64,000 nt of DNA from Chryseobacterium paludis (GTDB lineage Bacteria > Bacteroidota > Bacteroidia > Flavobacteriales > Weeksellaceae): positions 4,586,501 to 4,650,500 of the forward strand of contig NZ_CP099966.1 of assembly GCF_025403485.1 (NCBI RefSeq), read 5' to 3'. A program made the translations under genes and the position numbers. The notes beneath the pieces are model-generated. The model did not search any database. It saw only the letters and a program-made list of their open reading frames with translations, and was not told the DNA's origin. Shown one piece after another: positions 55,598-64,000 of this stretch (positions are counted from its first letter, which is position 1; each line of letters begins with the position of its first letter).

Positions 55598-56926
55598 ATG
55601 AGTTTTGGAATAGAAGCGGCGAGTTACTATGCACCTTCTTTATATTTGGAAATAAAAGATTTAGCTGAAGTAAGAGGAATTGAACCTGCAAAATTAGAAA
55701 AAGGTTTAGGATTAAATAAAATGGGCTTTCCTGATGTTCATGAAGATGCAGCTACTTTTGCCGCCGAGGCGTTATTGAAATTAATAAGAGATTACCATCT
55801 TGACCCTAAAAATATAGCTAGAATTTATCTGGGAACTGAAAGTGCATTAGATGCTGCGAAGCCAACAGCATCTTACGCAATGCAGATGGTTGAAAAAGTG
55901 CTGGAAAAAGATTATGGTGAAAGGTGTTTTAAAAACTGCGATGTGGTTGATATGACATTTGCTTGTGTTGGCGCTGTAGATGCACTACATAATTCTCTGG
56001 ATTTTGTAAGAGTAAACCCTGATAAAAAAGCAATTGTTATTGCCAGTGATTATGCAAAATATGAATTGGCTTCTTCTGGTGAATATACGCAAGGTGGAGG
56101 AGCGGTAGCTTTATTAGTTTCTTCCCAACCGGATCTGTTAGAAATTGAAAATCTATGGGGAGTAGCCACAGAAAGTGTTTTCGATTTTTTCAAACCCAGA
56201 CGTCACTATAAAAAAGAAAATCTGAAAGATGCCCCGGAATCCTTTTCTGATAAGATAGAAATATTCACGGATGAACCTGTTTTTGATGGACAGTATTCTA
56301 ATCAGTGTTATCAGGATCGGATCAGAGAAGCTTATCATCATTATAAAGAAATTAGTGGCAAGGATAAACCTTATACAGACTGGAGGTATTTGATCTTCCA
56401 TCTTCCCTATGCATTTCATGGTAAAAGGGTGTTTACAGAAATTTACAGTTTAGAAAATGGCCTGAGCTACGAAACTCAGGAAGACCAAAAGGCAGTAGCC
56501 AAATCTGAAAGTTATCTACAATTCATCAATGAGAAAATTGAAAAGACACAACGTGCATCTTCAGAAATAGGAAATATGTATACAGCATCCATCTTTATGG
56601 CATTACTCTCTGCTTTACAAACTTCTTATAATGAAGATGAAGATCTGACAGGAAAAGAAATAGGATTTCTAGGCTATGGAAGTGGATCAAAATCTAAAGT
56701 ATTTACAGGAAAGGTTTCTGCAAACTGGACAAAAGTTGTTTCCAAATGGAATTTATTTGAAAGCTTGAAAAATAGAACTCCAATTAATTTCGAAATCTAT
56801 GAAAAACTACATAGAAAACAATTGGACCAATCCATTAATCAAAATTATAAAGGGTTTGGATTAGACTCAGTTGAACTTGAAAATCCATTATCGAAAGGAG
56901 CGAGATATTATACCTATCAGAGCTAA
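55598..56926 (+). CDS. Hydroxymethylglutaryl-CoA synthase
   Basis: The 442-residue thiolase-fold enzyme condenses acetyl-CoA with acetoacetyl-CoA in the mevalonate route to isoprenoids. Glu82 (LGTESALD) and the nucleophile Cys123 (DMTFACVGAVDAL) are visible, with the ASDYAKYE and GGGAVALL segments typical of HMG-CoA synthase. The ATG at 55598 is preferred to TTG at 55589. No other mevalonate gene is in the window. Confidence 0.92.
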   Translation: MSFGIEAASYYAPSLYLEIKDLAEVRGIEPAKLEKGLGLNKMGFPDVHEDAATFAAEALLKLIRDYHLDPKNIARIYLGTESALDAAKPTASYAMQMVEKVLEKDYGERCFKNCDVVDMTFACVGAVDALHNSLDFVRVNPDKKAIVIASDYAKYELASSGEYTQGGGAVALLVSSQPDLLEIENLWGVATESVFDFFKPRRHYKKENLKDAPESFSDKIEIFTDEPVFDGQYSNQCYQDRIREAYHHYKEISGKDKPYTDWRYLIFHLPYAFHGKRVFTEIYSLENGLSYETQEDQKAVAKSESYLQFINEKIEKTQRASSEIGNMYTASIFMALLSALQTSYNEDEDLTGKEIGFLGYGSGSKSKVFTGKVSANWTKVVSKWNLFESLKNRTPINFEIYEKLHRKQLDQSINQNYKGFGLDSVELENPLSKGARYYTYQS

Positions 56927-57037
56927 GTTATTATTTAAAGTACTCATTAAAAACATCTCTATTCAGAGGTGTTGTTTATGCAGAATACAATTGTGCCTGT
57001 AAAAAGAGGATTAAGTTAGTGCGGGACGTTTCAAAGG

Positions 57038-57163
57038 ATGGCTAAAATTTATGTATTATCTGTAAATGTTGAAATAGACGCTGTTCCCGATATAGATGTT
57101 AATTTTAACAGAACAATGTCAGCTGATAGATTTATTAAATTAAAGTCAATATTACAAAAATAA
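57038..57163 (+). CDS. Small hypothetical protein (41 residues)
   Basis: ATG at 57038, preceded by AAAGG at close distance, opens a 41-residue frame that begins MAKIYVLSVNVEI and ends with a TAA 4 bp before the next gene. Composition and spacing look coding. The family is unknown. It may be a small partner of the lipoprotein downstream or the remnant of a longer gene. Confidence 0.4.
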   Translation: MAKIYVLSVNVEIDAVPDIDVNFNRTMSADRFIKLKSILQK

Positions 57164-57167
57164 GATT

Positions 57168-57557
57168 ATGAATTATTATTATGCAATCATTGTAGTTGTT
57201 TTATGCATTCTACTCACTTTTAGTTGTACAGATAAAAAGGATAAAAGCCTCCGTGATTTTAATGATTATTCTTTTGATACTCTATTGAGTGGAGAAGGAT
57301 TGTATAATATTGGATATGAATTCAATATAGATGGGAAATATTATGTAGACAAAAAGTATAATTTTATTTATCAGACTCAAGATTTAAATAATAAAAATAT
57401 TTTAATTCCAAATACTTTTTCAAATAATCAATTTCCTATTTATTGGAGAGAAACTAATCTTCCTTTTAGAATGATAAAAAAAGCTAATAGTGACACTTTG
57501 ATTATTATAAAGGATAATAAAAAGTTCATTTTTAAAAGGAAAAAAAATGTTAATTAA
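57168..57557 (+). CDS. Small hypothetical lipoprotein
   Basis: The 129-residue lipoprotein (lipobox Cys20, LTFSC) has a beta-rich, Lys/Asn-rich body with no recognised domain. It follows the 41-residue frame by 4 bp. Role unknown. Confidence 0.7.
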   Translation: MNYYYAIIVVVLCILLTFSCTDKKDKSLRDFNDYSFDTLLSGEGLYNIGYEFNIDGKYYVDKKYNFIYQTQDLNNKNILIPNTFSNNQFPIYWRETNLPFRMIKKANSDTLIIIKDNKKFIFKRKKNVN

Positions 57558-57621
57558 AAGTTTAAAACCAGTGCTTTGTACTGGTTTTTTAATAATTCTT
57601 TAAAACACTTGAAATAAAGTA

Positions 57622-58557
57622 TTATTTCCCAACTTCAATCCAGCTCCTAAAAAGCCCCGGCCACGCCGCCACCTCACTCCCTTTCTTCCCCATTCCCCAA
57701 CCATGCCCACCATTCTGAAACAACTGCATTTCAACAGATACATTTGCTTTCTTTAAGGCATTATTCATTAGTGTACTATTCTCCACAGGAGAAATAGGGT
57801 CATCAATTGCCTGAGCTAAAAAAGTTGATGGAGTCTGAGCATTCACTTGTCTTTCCACTGAAAATGCAACTTCTTCAGAAATAGAAGGATTAGTTCCAAG
57901 AATACTTTTAAAAGCGTGGGTTTTATTATTGGGTGGAAGCATTGAAATAACCGGATAGATCAATCCTACAAAATCTGGTCTTGCGGATAGTGAATCTATA
58001 GCATCGATGGGTGTATAAAATTTTTTATTAGGCTGTGTTGCGATCATTCCAGCCAGATGTCCTCCTGCTGAAAACCCTAGAATTCCTATTTTGTGAGGAT
58101 CAATTTCATAGTTTTTAGCCGAGCTTCTGATCAGTCGCATGGCTCTTTGAGCATCCTCAAAAGGAACATTAGTAGTCTTCCAACCTTCTTGTGGTAGCCT
58201 ATAAATAAGTTCAAAAGCTGTAATTCCTTCTGACTGCAACCATTTCGATGTTGGAGTACTTTCTTTTCCTAATTCAATATGAGCATACCCGCCGCCACTG
58301 ATGACCAATATAGCTGTACCGTTTGGGCTTTCAGGACGATGGACAATTAATCTTGGTGTAGATATATTGGTAAGTGATCCTTTATAGGTTATTATTTCTG
58401 CTCCTCTTGTACCGGGTTGATCGGGTATTCTATTTTTTGGCCATAAAGAGATCTGCTGTAAATCAGAGGAGATCTGAAACTTTCTTCCGGAAGTTTGAGA
58501 ATTGTACATATTGCTTAAAAAAAGTAATAGGCTGACAGTAATATTTAAAAGTTTCAT
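57622..58557 (-). CDS. Alpha/beta hydrolase (carbohydrate esterase-like)
   Basis: The 311-residue exported esterase has a signal (about 1-18), the oxyanion loop ISGGGYAHIELGKE, the nucleophile elbow GFSAGGHLAG, an Asp in AIDDPISPVENS and a His in NGGHGWGMG, the arrangement of acetyl-xylan-esterase-like lipases. The substrate is probably an acetylated sugar. The ATG at 58557 is used because it starts the signal peptide. The longer frame to 58614 overlaps the AraC gene end. It lies downstream of that regulator in the same direction. Confidence 0.85.
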   Translation of the reverse strand: MKLLNITVSLLLFLSNMYNSQTSGRKFQISSDLQQISLWPKNRIPDQPGTRGAEIITYKGSLTNISTPRLIVHRPESPNGTAILVISGGGYAHIELGKESTPTSKWLQSEGITAFELIYRLPQEGWKTTNVPFEDAQRAMRLIRSSAKNYEIDPHKIGILGFSAGGHLAGMIATQPNKKFYTPIDAIDSLSARPDFVGLIYPVISMLPPNNKTHAFKSILGTNPSISEEVAFSVERQVNAQTPSTFLAQAIDDPISPVENSTLMNNALKKANVSVEMQLFQNGGHGWGMGKKGSEVAAWPGLFRSWIEVGK

Positions 58558-58606
58558 ACAGCGTATTTCTAAAAGATAAAGAAGAAGTGATAGTAGTGCT
58601 ATTAAT

Positions 58607-59530
58607 TTAATCAAAAAAAATAATCTTATTCTGATAGCTCTTAGGTGTCACACCCACCAATTGTTTAAATACCCTTGTAAAATAATTGGTATCCGAAAAA
58701 CCAGTTTGATAAGCGGTCTCTTTAATACTGTTTTGACCAGCCAGTAACTCTTTTGCTCTGTTGATTCGTTCCTGAAGAATGAAATCATTGGGCGAAGTCC
58801 CTAATTCATCTTTAAACATTTTAAAAAAGTTCGATTTGCTGACATAAGCCAGTTTTGCAATACTGTCAATGGATAATTTCTGATGAAGATTTTTTTTGAT
58901 ATAATCTACAGCAAAACCTATCCTCGATTTATTTTTAGCAATATTTTTCTCCACCATACTTCTGGCTTGAGTTTGCATGAGTCGTATCAAAAGTTCTTTT
59001 AAAGCAAAGTCCGCCATAATATCTTTTTGAGAATTATCATCCATGGCGATTCTCATAATGTTGTTGGTAGCAGACGCAAGAGATTTATTGTTAAAAAGAA
59101 AATATTCGTCCAATTGAATATTCCATTGGGAAGTTTCATCTACTTTAGGCAGAGTATAATTTAAATGATTGAGCGAATCTTCTATAAAATCAGGATTTAA
59201 ACTTAAAGAAATACATTGTGAGGGCGTTTCATCCGCTTCAGGAAAATCAATAACCATTGTTTCTCCCGGAGCAACTAATATACTTTCCCCTGGAAAATAA
59301 TCAAAATAGCCTGTTTTGTTTTCCAGCTTCATGTGTTTTTTTCCTCTCAACATAGCCGTAAAAGCAATGGTGTCAAAATGAAGTTTTACATCAAAGGCTG
59401 CTTTATGGGTTTCATAGATGCTAAATTCACAGTTGTTTAGATTGAATTTCGTTTGATTTTCAACTAGGCTCATCAGCTGATTTTCTTTTTTCAGTTCAGG
59501 AGTATTTAATAAAAATTTATTATTATTCAT
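58607..59530 (-). CDS. AraC-family transcriptional regulator
   Basis: This is a 307-residue regulator with an N-terminal ligand-binding region (about 25-150; YFDYFPGESILVAPGE) and a C-terminal AraC helix-turn-helix domain (about 205-303; LAYVSKSNFFKMFKDELG and TGFSDTNYFTRVFKQLVG). It is divergent from the aldehyde dehydrogenase gene across 180 bp, the classical position for its regulator. Confidence 0.9.
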   Translation of the reverse strand: MNNNKFLLNTPELKKENQLMSLVENQTKFNLNNCEFSIYETHKAAFDVKLHFDTIAFTAMLRGKKHMKLENKTGYFDYFPGESILVAPGETMVIDFPEADETPSQCISLSLNPDFIEDSLNHLNYTLPKVDETSQWNIQLDEYFLFNNKSLASATNNIMRIAMDDNSQKDIMADFALKELLIRLMQTQARSMVEKNIAKNKSRIGFAVDYIKKNLHQKLSIDSIAKLAYVSKSNFFKMFKDELGTSPNDFILQERINRAKELLAGQNSIKETAYQTGFSDTNYFTRVFKQLVGVTPKSYQNKIIFFD

Positions 59531-59710
59531 TTCTAAACATGTTTAAGGCCCATTCTATCAAATATAAGAAAATATAAAATGAGGGTATTGTTAAAAAAGT
59601 ATAAAATTCGGGTCGTGCACTATTTTGAAGTTTTTTTATAGGATTGTGCTATTGGTTGTTGGTTCGGAAGTGTAATTTGGCTTTACAGAAAAATTAAAAT
59701 AAATACTAAT

Positions 59711-61240
59711 ATGAGCACAATAACAGAACAAAAATCAGAAACTACTTTACAGTGGCCTGAATTCAAAAGTAAATATGATAATTATATCAACGGTCAGTTT
59801 ACAGCTCCGGTTAACGGACAATATTTTGATGTGGTATCACCGGTTAATGGAAAAAACTTCACACAGGCAGCCCATTCCTCCAAAGAAGATTTGGAGCTTG
59901 CTGTAGACGCTGCTCATAAAGCATTTCAAACGTGGAAAAATACCTCGTCTACTGAGAGAAGTATTATGCTGAATAAAATTGCAGATAGAATAGAGCAGAA
60001 TCTTGAATATCTTGCCATAGTAGAAACAATTGACAATGGGAAAGCGGTAAGAGAAACTCTTGCAGCAGATTTACCTCTTGCAGTAGATCATTTCCGCTAT
60101 TTTGCGTCTGTCGTTCGTGCAGAAGAAGGTTCACACAATGAACTGGATAAAGATACCGTTTCTCTTATCGTTCATGAACCTTTGGGAGTAATCGCACAGA
60201 TCATTCCATGGAACTTTCCTTTATTGATGGCTATTTGGAAATTGGCTCCGGCATTAGCTGCTGGAAACTGTGTGGTTTTAAAACCTGCAGAAAGCACCCC
60301 GATTTCTATTATGGTTTTAATGGAAATTATTGGTGATCTATTACCTGCGGGTGTTGTAAACATTGTAAACGGTTTTGGTGCAGAACTAGGAAGAGCTTTA
60401 GTGACAAATCCTAAAGTTTCAAAAGCGGCCTTTACAGGTTCTACAGCTACGGGTCGTTTGGTAATGCAGTATGCTACAGAAAATATTATTCCTGTTACAT
60501 TGGAACTTGGTGGGAAATCTCCGAATGTCTTTTTCAGTTCTGTAATGGCTGCTGATGATGAATTCCTGGATAAAGCAATAGAAGGGGCCGTTCTTTTTGC
60601 ACTTAATCAGGGTGAAATATGTACATGTCCTTCAAGATTATTGGTTCAGGAAGATATTGCAGATGCATTTATTGCAAAAGTAATTGAAAGAGTAAAAGCT
60701 ATTAAAGTTGGAAATCCTTTGGATAAAACAGTAATGATGGGAGCTCAGGCTTCCCAGATTCAAAAAGATAAGATCTTATCCTATATTAAATTAGGAAAAG
60801 AAGAAGGTGCAGAAATTCTTGTGGGTGGGGATGTAAATAATGTTGGTGAAGGTTTAGAAAGTGGATATTATATCCAACCCACAATTTTCAAAGGAAACAA
60901 CAGGATGAGAATCTTTCAGGAAGAAATCTTTGGACCTGTTTTGGCTTTCACCACTTTCAAGGATGAAGAAGAAGCTGTAAAAATTGCGAATGATACTATT
61001 TATGGCCTTGGAGCGGGAGTTTGGACGCGAGATGCCCATCAATTGTATAACATTCCACGTCAGATTCAGGCAGGAAGAGTTTGGGTAAATCAATATCATT
61101 CTTATCCGGCAGGAGCGCCATTTGGAGGATATAAACAATCGGGAATTGGTAGAGAAAATCATAAAATGATGTTGGATCACTATCGCCAGACAAAAAATAT
61201 GCTGATCTCTTACAACAAAAATAAATTAGGTTTCTTTTAA
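59711..61240 (+). CDS. Aldehyde dehydrogenase
   Basis: This is a 509-residue NAD(P)-dependent enzyme of the AldB/ExaC group. PWNFPLLM forms part of the cofactor site, Glu265 lies in LELGGKSPN and the nucleophile Cys304 in [11 protein letters not shown]. It oxidises aldehydes such as acetaldehyde to acids. It is flanked by a divergent AraC regulator and, beyond a repeat element, a DUF779 gene, the usual companion of this group. Confidence 0.92.
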   Translation: MSTITEQKSETTLQWPEFKSKYDNYINGQFTAPVNGQYFDVVSPVNGKNFTQAAHSSKEDLELAVDAAHKAFQTWKNTSSTERSIMLNKIADRIEQNLEYLAIVETIDNGKAVRETLAADLPLAVDHFRYFASVVRAEEGSHNELDKDTVSLIVHEPLGVIAQIIPWNFPLLMAIWKLAPALAAGNCVVLKPAESTPISIMVLMEIIGDLLPAGVVNIVNGFGAELGRALVTNPKVSKAAFTGSTATGRLVMQYATENIIPVTLELGGKSPNVFFSSVMAADDEFLDKAIEGAVLFALNQGEICTCPSRLLVQEDIADAFIAKVIERVKAIKVGNPLDKTVMMGAQASQIQKDKILSYIKLGKEEGAEILVGGDVNNVGEGLESGYYIQPTIFKGNNRMRIFQEEIFGPVLAFTTFKDEEEAVKIANDTIYGLGAGVWTRDAHQLYNIPRQIQAGRVWVNQYHSYPAGAPFGGYKQSGIGRENHKMMLDHYRQTKNMLISYNKNKLGFF

Positions 61241-61254
61241 TTTTTTAAATATTA

Positions 61255-61383
61255 GGGCGTGCCCGTTTGTCCCGCTTTAACAGCGGGACAAAACGGTCGG
61301 GCTATGCAGGGCTTCACTTCGTTTCGGTGCTTCATTGCGTTTCGCACCGGCTCGTTCCTCGCCGCCCTTACTATCCCTCACGC
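61255..61383. repeat. GC-rich intergenic repeat element
   Basis: A 129-bp GC-rich block, GGGCGTGCCCG to TCCCTCACGC, stands out from the AT-rich background. It holds a hairpin (GTCCCGCT/AGCGGGAC, 61269-61289), GTCGGGCTATGCAGGG, tandem stretches like TTCGTTTCG and TTGCGTTTCGC, and short inverted ends (GCGTG/CACGC). It looks like the mobile-type intergenic repeats found in many copies in Flavobacteriia, recognised from memory. No coding frame is evident. Confidence 0.6.
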
Positions 61384-61467
61384 AAAATTGTAATGTTAAT
61401 GCTTTTTCAGTATTATTTTAGAATCATATAAATTGGTGAACCCAATTAATATTTTAAGTTAATATAG

Positions 61468-61491
61468 CCTGACAGGACTTGTTTTGTCAGG
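61468..61491 (+). promoter_or_regulatory. Hairpin in the DUF779 leader region
   Basis: CCTGACA (61468-61474) and TGTCAGG (61485-61491) pair around a 10-nt loop and are followed by a T-rich stretch. It could terminate the aldehyde dehydrogenase transcript. Apart from this and the repeat element, the 343-bp gap 61241-61583 shows nothing else. Confidence 0.4.
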
Positions 61492-61583
61492 TTTGTTTAA
61501 CTTTATAAGAGATAGCTATACTAATGGGAAGTGCGTCTTAAAAACAGAAAAATACACCTTGCAATTAATTCAAAACTAAAAAA

Positions 61584-61967
61584 ATGGAAACAAAAATATC
61601 CAGATTGTCTGCTACAGAAAAAGCACTTGAAGTCATTTGGGAATTAGAAAAGAAATATGGTGATCTCATGTTCTATCAATCTGGTGGATGCTGTGAAGGA
61701 ACCCAGCCCCAATGTTTTGAAAAAGGCGGTTTCTATCCACGGATGAATGATGCAATGATTGGAACCATCAACGGCCATGAATTTTGGATCGATCGCGATC
61801 TGTTCGAATACTGGAAGTACTCCCACTTTACATTAGATGTTACAGATGGTTTTGGTCCGGGAGGTTTTTCTTTGGAAACACCATTAGGTAAAACCTTTAA
61901 AGTAGAATATAAACTTTTCACTCCTGAAGAATATGAAAACCTGGAACCAGTGAAGCGCAGTGAATAA
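61584..61967 (+). CDS. DUF779 protein
   Basis: The 127-residue protein has the DUF779 core (MFYQSGGCCEGTQPQCF, DVTDGFGPGGFSLE). Genes of this family usually sit beside acetaldehyde-type aldehyde dehydrogenases, as here, and may be accessory or metal-binding proteins. The double cysteine in GGCCEG is conserved. A start at the ATG is natural. Confidence 0.9.
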   Translation: METKISRLSATEKALEVIWELEKKYGDLMFYQSGGCCEGTQPQCFEKGGFYPRMNDAMIGTINGHEFWIDRDLFEYWKYSHFTLDVTDGFGPGGFSLETPLGKTFKVEYKLFTPEEYENLEPVKRSE

Positions 61968-61985
61968 GATCTTAACAACAGAAAT

Positions 61986-62016
61986 AAAATCTGCTCGACC
62001 TGCAAAATCTGCTCGA
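61986..62016. repeat. Two direct repeats between convergent genes
   Basis: AAAATCTGCTCGA occurs twice, at 61986-61998 and 62004-62016, with an 18-bp period. Similar ATCTGC repeats occur between flavobacterial genes (from memory). Function unknown. Confidence 0.55.
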
Positions 62017-62058
62017 GTTTAATATAAATCCTCTTAGAAATATTTTAACAGAAATCTT

Positions 62059-63264
62059 TCAGCTATCGACCTTCACAAACCGATTTACAAACATAGCTGC
62101 GACGACATTACCGACAGCGTTTAAAACTGTAGCCAAGGGATCTACCAATGTTCCAATAATCATTACCGCAGGAATTGCTTCATGTGGCAATTTGTAAACA
62201 GAAATCATCAGCAGCTCACCAATATAGCCACCATTAGGAATTCCACCTTCTACAATACTTACAAAAACAGTAATCCCCAGTGCTAAAATCAGATTTGAAG
62301 GTTCGAAAAAGTCCTTTCCAATGATTAAAAATGCTACGTAGATCTTAATAATTGAAGATATAGAAGAACCATTTTTATGTAAAGTAGTACCGATCGGAAT
62401 AACAAGATTGGCTATTGAGGTTGGAATACCAATTTTTGAAGCAGCCTGTAAATTCGCAGGCATTGTTGCAAAACTACTGCAGGTACTTAATGCAGTCAGT
62501 GTAGGATAGGGAGCGTTCTTCCAGAAACTCTTAACTCCATTTCGCCCATTGGCTATGAAAGTATACAACGTGAAAAATATAAAGAAATAAATAGTCCCTA
62601 CAATATAATAGATTCCCAGGGGTTTGCCATAAAATCCGAAAAGCTGAGGTCCGACAGTAGCTACCTGATAAGCAAAATAAGCTCCCAGACCTATTGGTGC
62701 TAGTTTCATAACAAGCATAAGCAATTCTTTCATCACTTCATATCCTGAAGCTATAAATGCTCTGAATGGTTTTCCGCTTTCACCGGTTTTTCTGGCCGCA
62801 AAACCAGTAAGAAAAGCAAATATCAACAAGGCAAGCATGTTTTTTCTGGAAAACAACTCTGTAAACTCACCCACGGTAAAGAAGCTGACAATCCTGTTAC
62901 CCCAGGTCTCATTATCCGTTCCTTCAGATATGATCTGCGAACTTCCTGAAATAGGAGACATAGGAAAAAGATAAACAGCGCCAATGGTAAAAATAGCCGC
63001 AGTAAGTATAAAGAACAGAAAAGTAAATGACATCACAGCGATGATTTTTCCAAACTTTGACTGTTGTTCTAAAGAAGCTATTGAATTGGATACAGCAAAA
63101 AATACCAATGGAACAACACTCACAAAAAGTAAATTAAGGAAGATATCCCCAAGAGGTTTAATGTATCCAACAAATCCGGGTGCAGTAATGCCGATGATGC
63201 TTCCAACTATGATTCCTAATAGTAAAAGTAAAATTCCTGAGTAGTTTTTAAATACCTCTTTCAT
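62059..63264 (-). CDS. Dicarboxylate/amino acid:cation symporter (DAACS family)
   Basis: This 401-residue inner-membrane transporter has about eight helices plus re-entrant loops. The family signatures are STCSSFATMPANLQ (serine-rich loop) and NLVIPIGTTLHKNGSSI. It imports C4-dicarboxylates or glutamate/aspartate with protons or sodium. It stands alone, convergent with DUF779 and divergent from the dnaJ-like gene. Confidence 0.9.
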   Translation of the reverse strand: MKEVFKNYSGILLLLLGIIVGSIIGITAPGFVGYIKPLGDIFLNLLFVSVVPLVFFAVSNSIASLEQQSKFGKIIAVMSFTFLFFILTAAIFTIGAVYLFPMSPISGSSQIISEGTDNETWGNRIVSFFTVGEFTELFSRKNMLALLIFAFLTGFAARKTGESGKPFRAFIASGYEVMKELLMLVMKLAPIGLGAYFAYQVATVGPQLFGFYGKPLGIYYIVGTIYFFIFFTLYTFIANGRNGVKSFWKNAPYPTLTALSTCSSFATMPANLQAASKIGIPTSIANLVIPIGTTLHKNGSSISSIIKIYVAFLIIGKDFFEPSNLILALGITVFVSIVEGGIPNGGYIGELLMISVYKLPHEAIPAVMIIGTLVDPLATVLNAVGNVVAAMFVNRFVKVDS

Positions 63265-63333
63265 GCGCTGCTTTTTATCAAAGATAGGTTTATTTTTAAC
63301 ATATTATTATATAATTTTCAGGCTTAATTTTTC

Positions 63334-63341
63334 TAAATTTG
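63334..63341 (+). promoter_or_regulatory. -7 promoter element of the dnaJ-like gene
   Basis: TAAATTTG fits TAnnTTTG and lies 17 nt before the ATG. The surrounding TTTTTCTAAATTTGA is the same as before thyA. Confidence 0.45.
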
Positions 63342-63358
63342 AGTAAATAAACGTTTCT

Positions 63359-64000
63359 ATGGCTTATATAGATTACTATAAAATTCTGGGCGTAGATAAA
63401 AAAGCCACGCAGGATGATATCAAAAAAGCATATCGGAAGCTGGCAAGAAAACTACATCCCGATCTTAATCCTGATGATAAAGAGGCTGAGCGAAAATTCA
63501 AGGAGCTGAACGAAGCTAATGAAGTTCTTAGTAATCCTGAGAACCGCAGCAAATATGATAAATATGGTGAAAACTGGAAACATGGTGAAGAATATGAGAA
63601 AGCTCAACAACAGCAAAGACAATATCAAAATCAAGGTCAAAGTTATGGGGGTGGATATTCAGGGGCTGATTTTGGAGAAGGTGAAGATTTTTCAGACTTT
63701 TTTCAAAGCATGTTTGGACAAGGTGGAGGCTTTGGGAGAAGCTCTCGTGGAAGCGCTTCCGGGAAATTCAAAGGACAGGATGTTCAGGCTGAGCTCAATT
63801 TACAGCTAAAAGATGCTGCTAAAACACACCCACAGACTTTTGAGATCAATGGTAAAAAGGTAAGAATAACAATTCCTGCCGGAGTATATGATGGACAGCA
63901 GATTAAATTAAAAGGCCATGGAAATCCAGGCATTAACGGTGGTCCATCAGGCGATTTATATATTACATTCAGTATTCCACCAGATCCTGATTTTGAAAGA
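63359..64000 (+). CDS. DnaJ-class co-chaperone (CbpA-like), cut by the right edge
   Basis: The first 214 residues of a J-domain protein are visible: J domain (2-70) with HPD at 33-35, a Gly/Gln-rich linker (about 80-140) and the start of the C-terminal substrate-binding domain ([37 protein letters not shown]). No CxxCxGxG zinc finger separates linker and C-domain, so it is of the CbpA (type II) kind rather than true DnaJ. It should work with DnaK. The 3' end lies outside the window. Confidence 0.92.
   Translation, partial: MAYIDYYKILGVDKKATQDDIKKAYRKLARKLHPDLNPDDKEAERKFKELNEANEVLSNPENRSKYDKYGENWKHGEEYEKAQQQQRQYQNQGQSYGGGYSGADFGEGEDFSDFFQSMFGQGGGFGRSSRGSASGKFKGQDVQAELNLQLKDAAKTHPQTFEINGKKVRITIPAGVYDGQQIKLKGHGNPGINGGPSGDLYITFSIPPDPDFER

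Overview
The window looks like chromosome from a flavobacterium of the Chryseobacterium/Elizabethkingia group (Bacteroidota, Weeksellaceae). The DNA is AT-rich. Several intergenic regions carry the Bacteroidota -7 element TAnnTTTG. Type IX secretion (T9SS) C-terminal sorting domains, gliding-associated genes gldB and gldC, a PafA alkaline phosphatase, TonB receptors paired with lipoproteins, and many DUF families typical of Flavobacteriia are present. I found no tRNA, rRNA, CRISPR array, transposase or phage module. Most of the window reads as ordinary chromosome with islands of accessory genes.

Layout. 1-6.3 kb: an open frame cut by the left edge, pafA, a pair of TPR membrane proteins (one carrying an AraC-type DNA-binding domain) and a T9SS-exported HAF-repeat protein. 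6.3-9.6 kb (minus strand): a tight run of two GNAT acetyltransferases, nadE, a barnase-like RNase, an archaemetzincin-like lipoprotein and barstar. The last three overlap one another. 9.7-14.3 kb: gldB and gldC, separated by an ABC ATPase and an unusual permease-thioredoxin fusion. 14.3-19.3 kb: transsulfuration enzyme, GNAT, DinB, TsaC/Sua5 and CCA nucleotidyltransferase. 19.4-22.6 kb: a B12 uptake operon (cobalamin riboswitch, BtuB-type receptor, BtuG-like propeller lipoprotein) with a near-ideal promoter. 22.7-32.6 kb: cytidine deaminase, old yellow enzyme, small DUF proteins, T9SS-exported endonuclease I, ACC-deaminase-like enzyme, LysM glucosaminidase and hemL.

32.7-40.7 kb is the most accessory-looking part: an SDR enzyme, a decayed Crp/Fnr regulator, a medium-chain reductase with a less AT-rich look, two paralogous cytosine-deaminase-like amidohydrolases flanking an AraC regulator, and two unrecognised proteins. 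40.8-46.6 kb: a TonB receptor and beta-helix lipoprotein divergent from an OmpR-type two-component system. 46.7-57.6 kb: pRiA4b ORF-3 family protein, GH13 amylase lipoprotein, GreA-like protein, thyA, serine hydrolase, M1 aminopeptidase, HMG-CoA synthase and small hypotheticals. 57.6-64 kb: esterase and AraC regulator divergent from an aldehyde dehydrogenase and its usual DUF779 companion (separated by a GC-rich intergenic repeat), a dicarboxylate symporter, and a CbpA-like DnaJ protein cut by the right edge.

The best candidate for something little described is the barnase / archaemetzincin / barstar cassette: an exported RNase, an exported zinc protease and the cytoplasmic RNase inhibitor encoded as one overlapping unit. 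The ABC-permease-DUF4369-like-thioredoxin fusion between gldB and gldC is the second.
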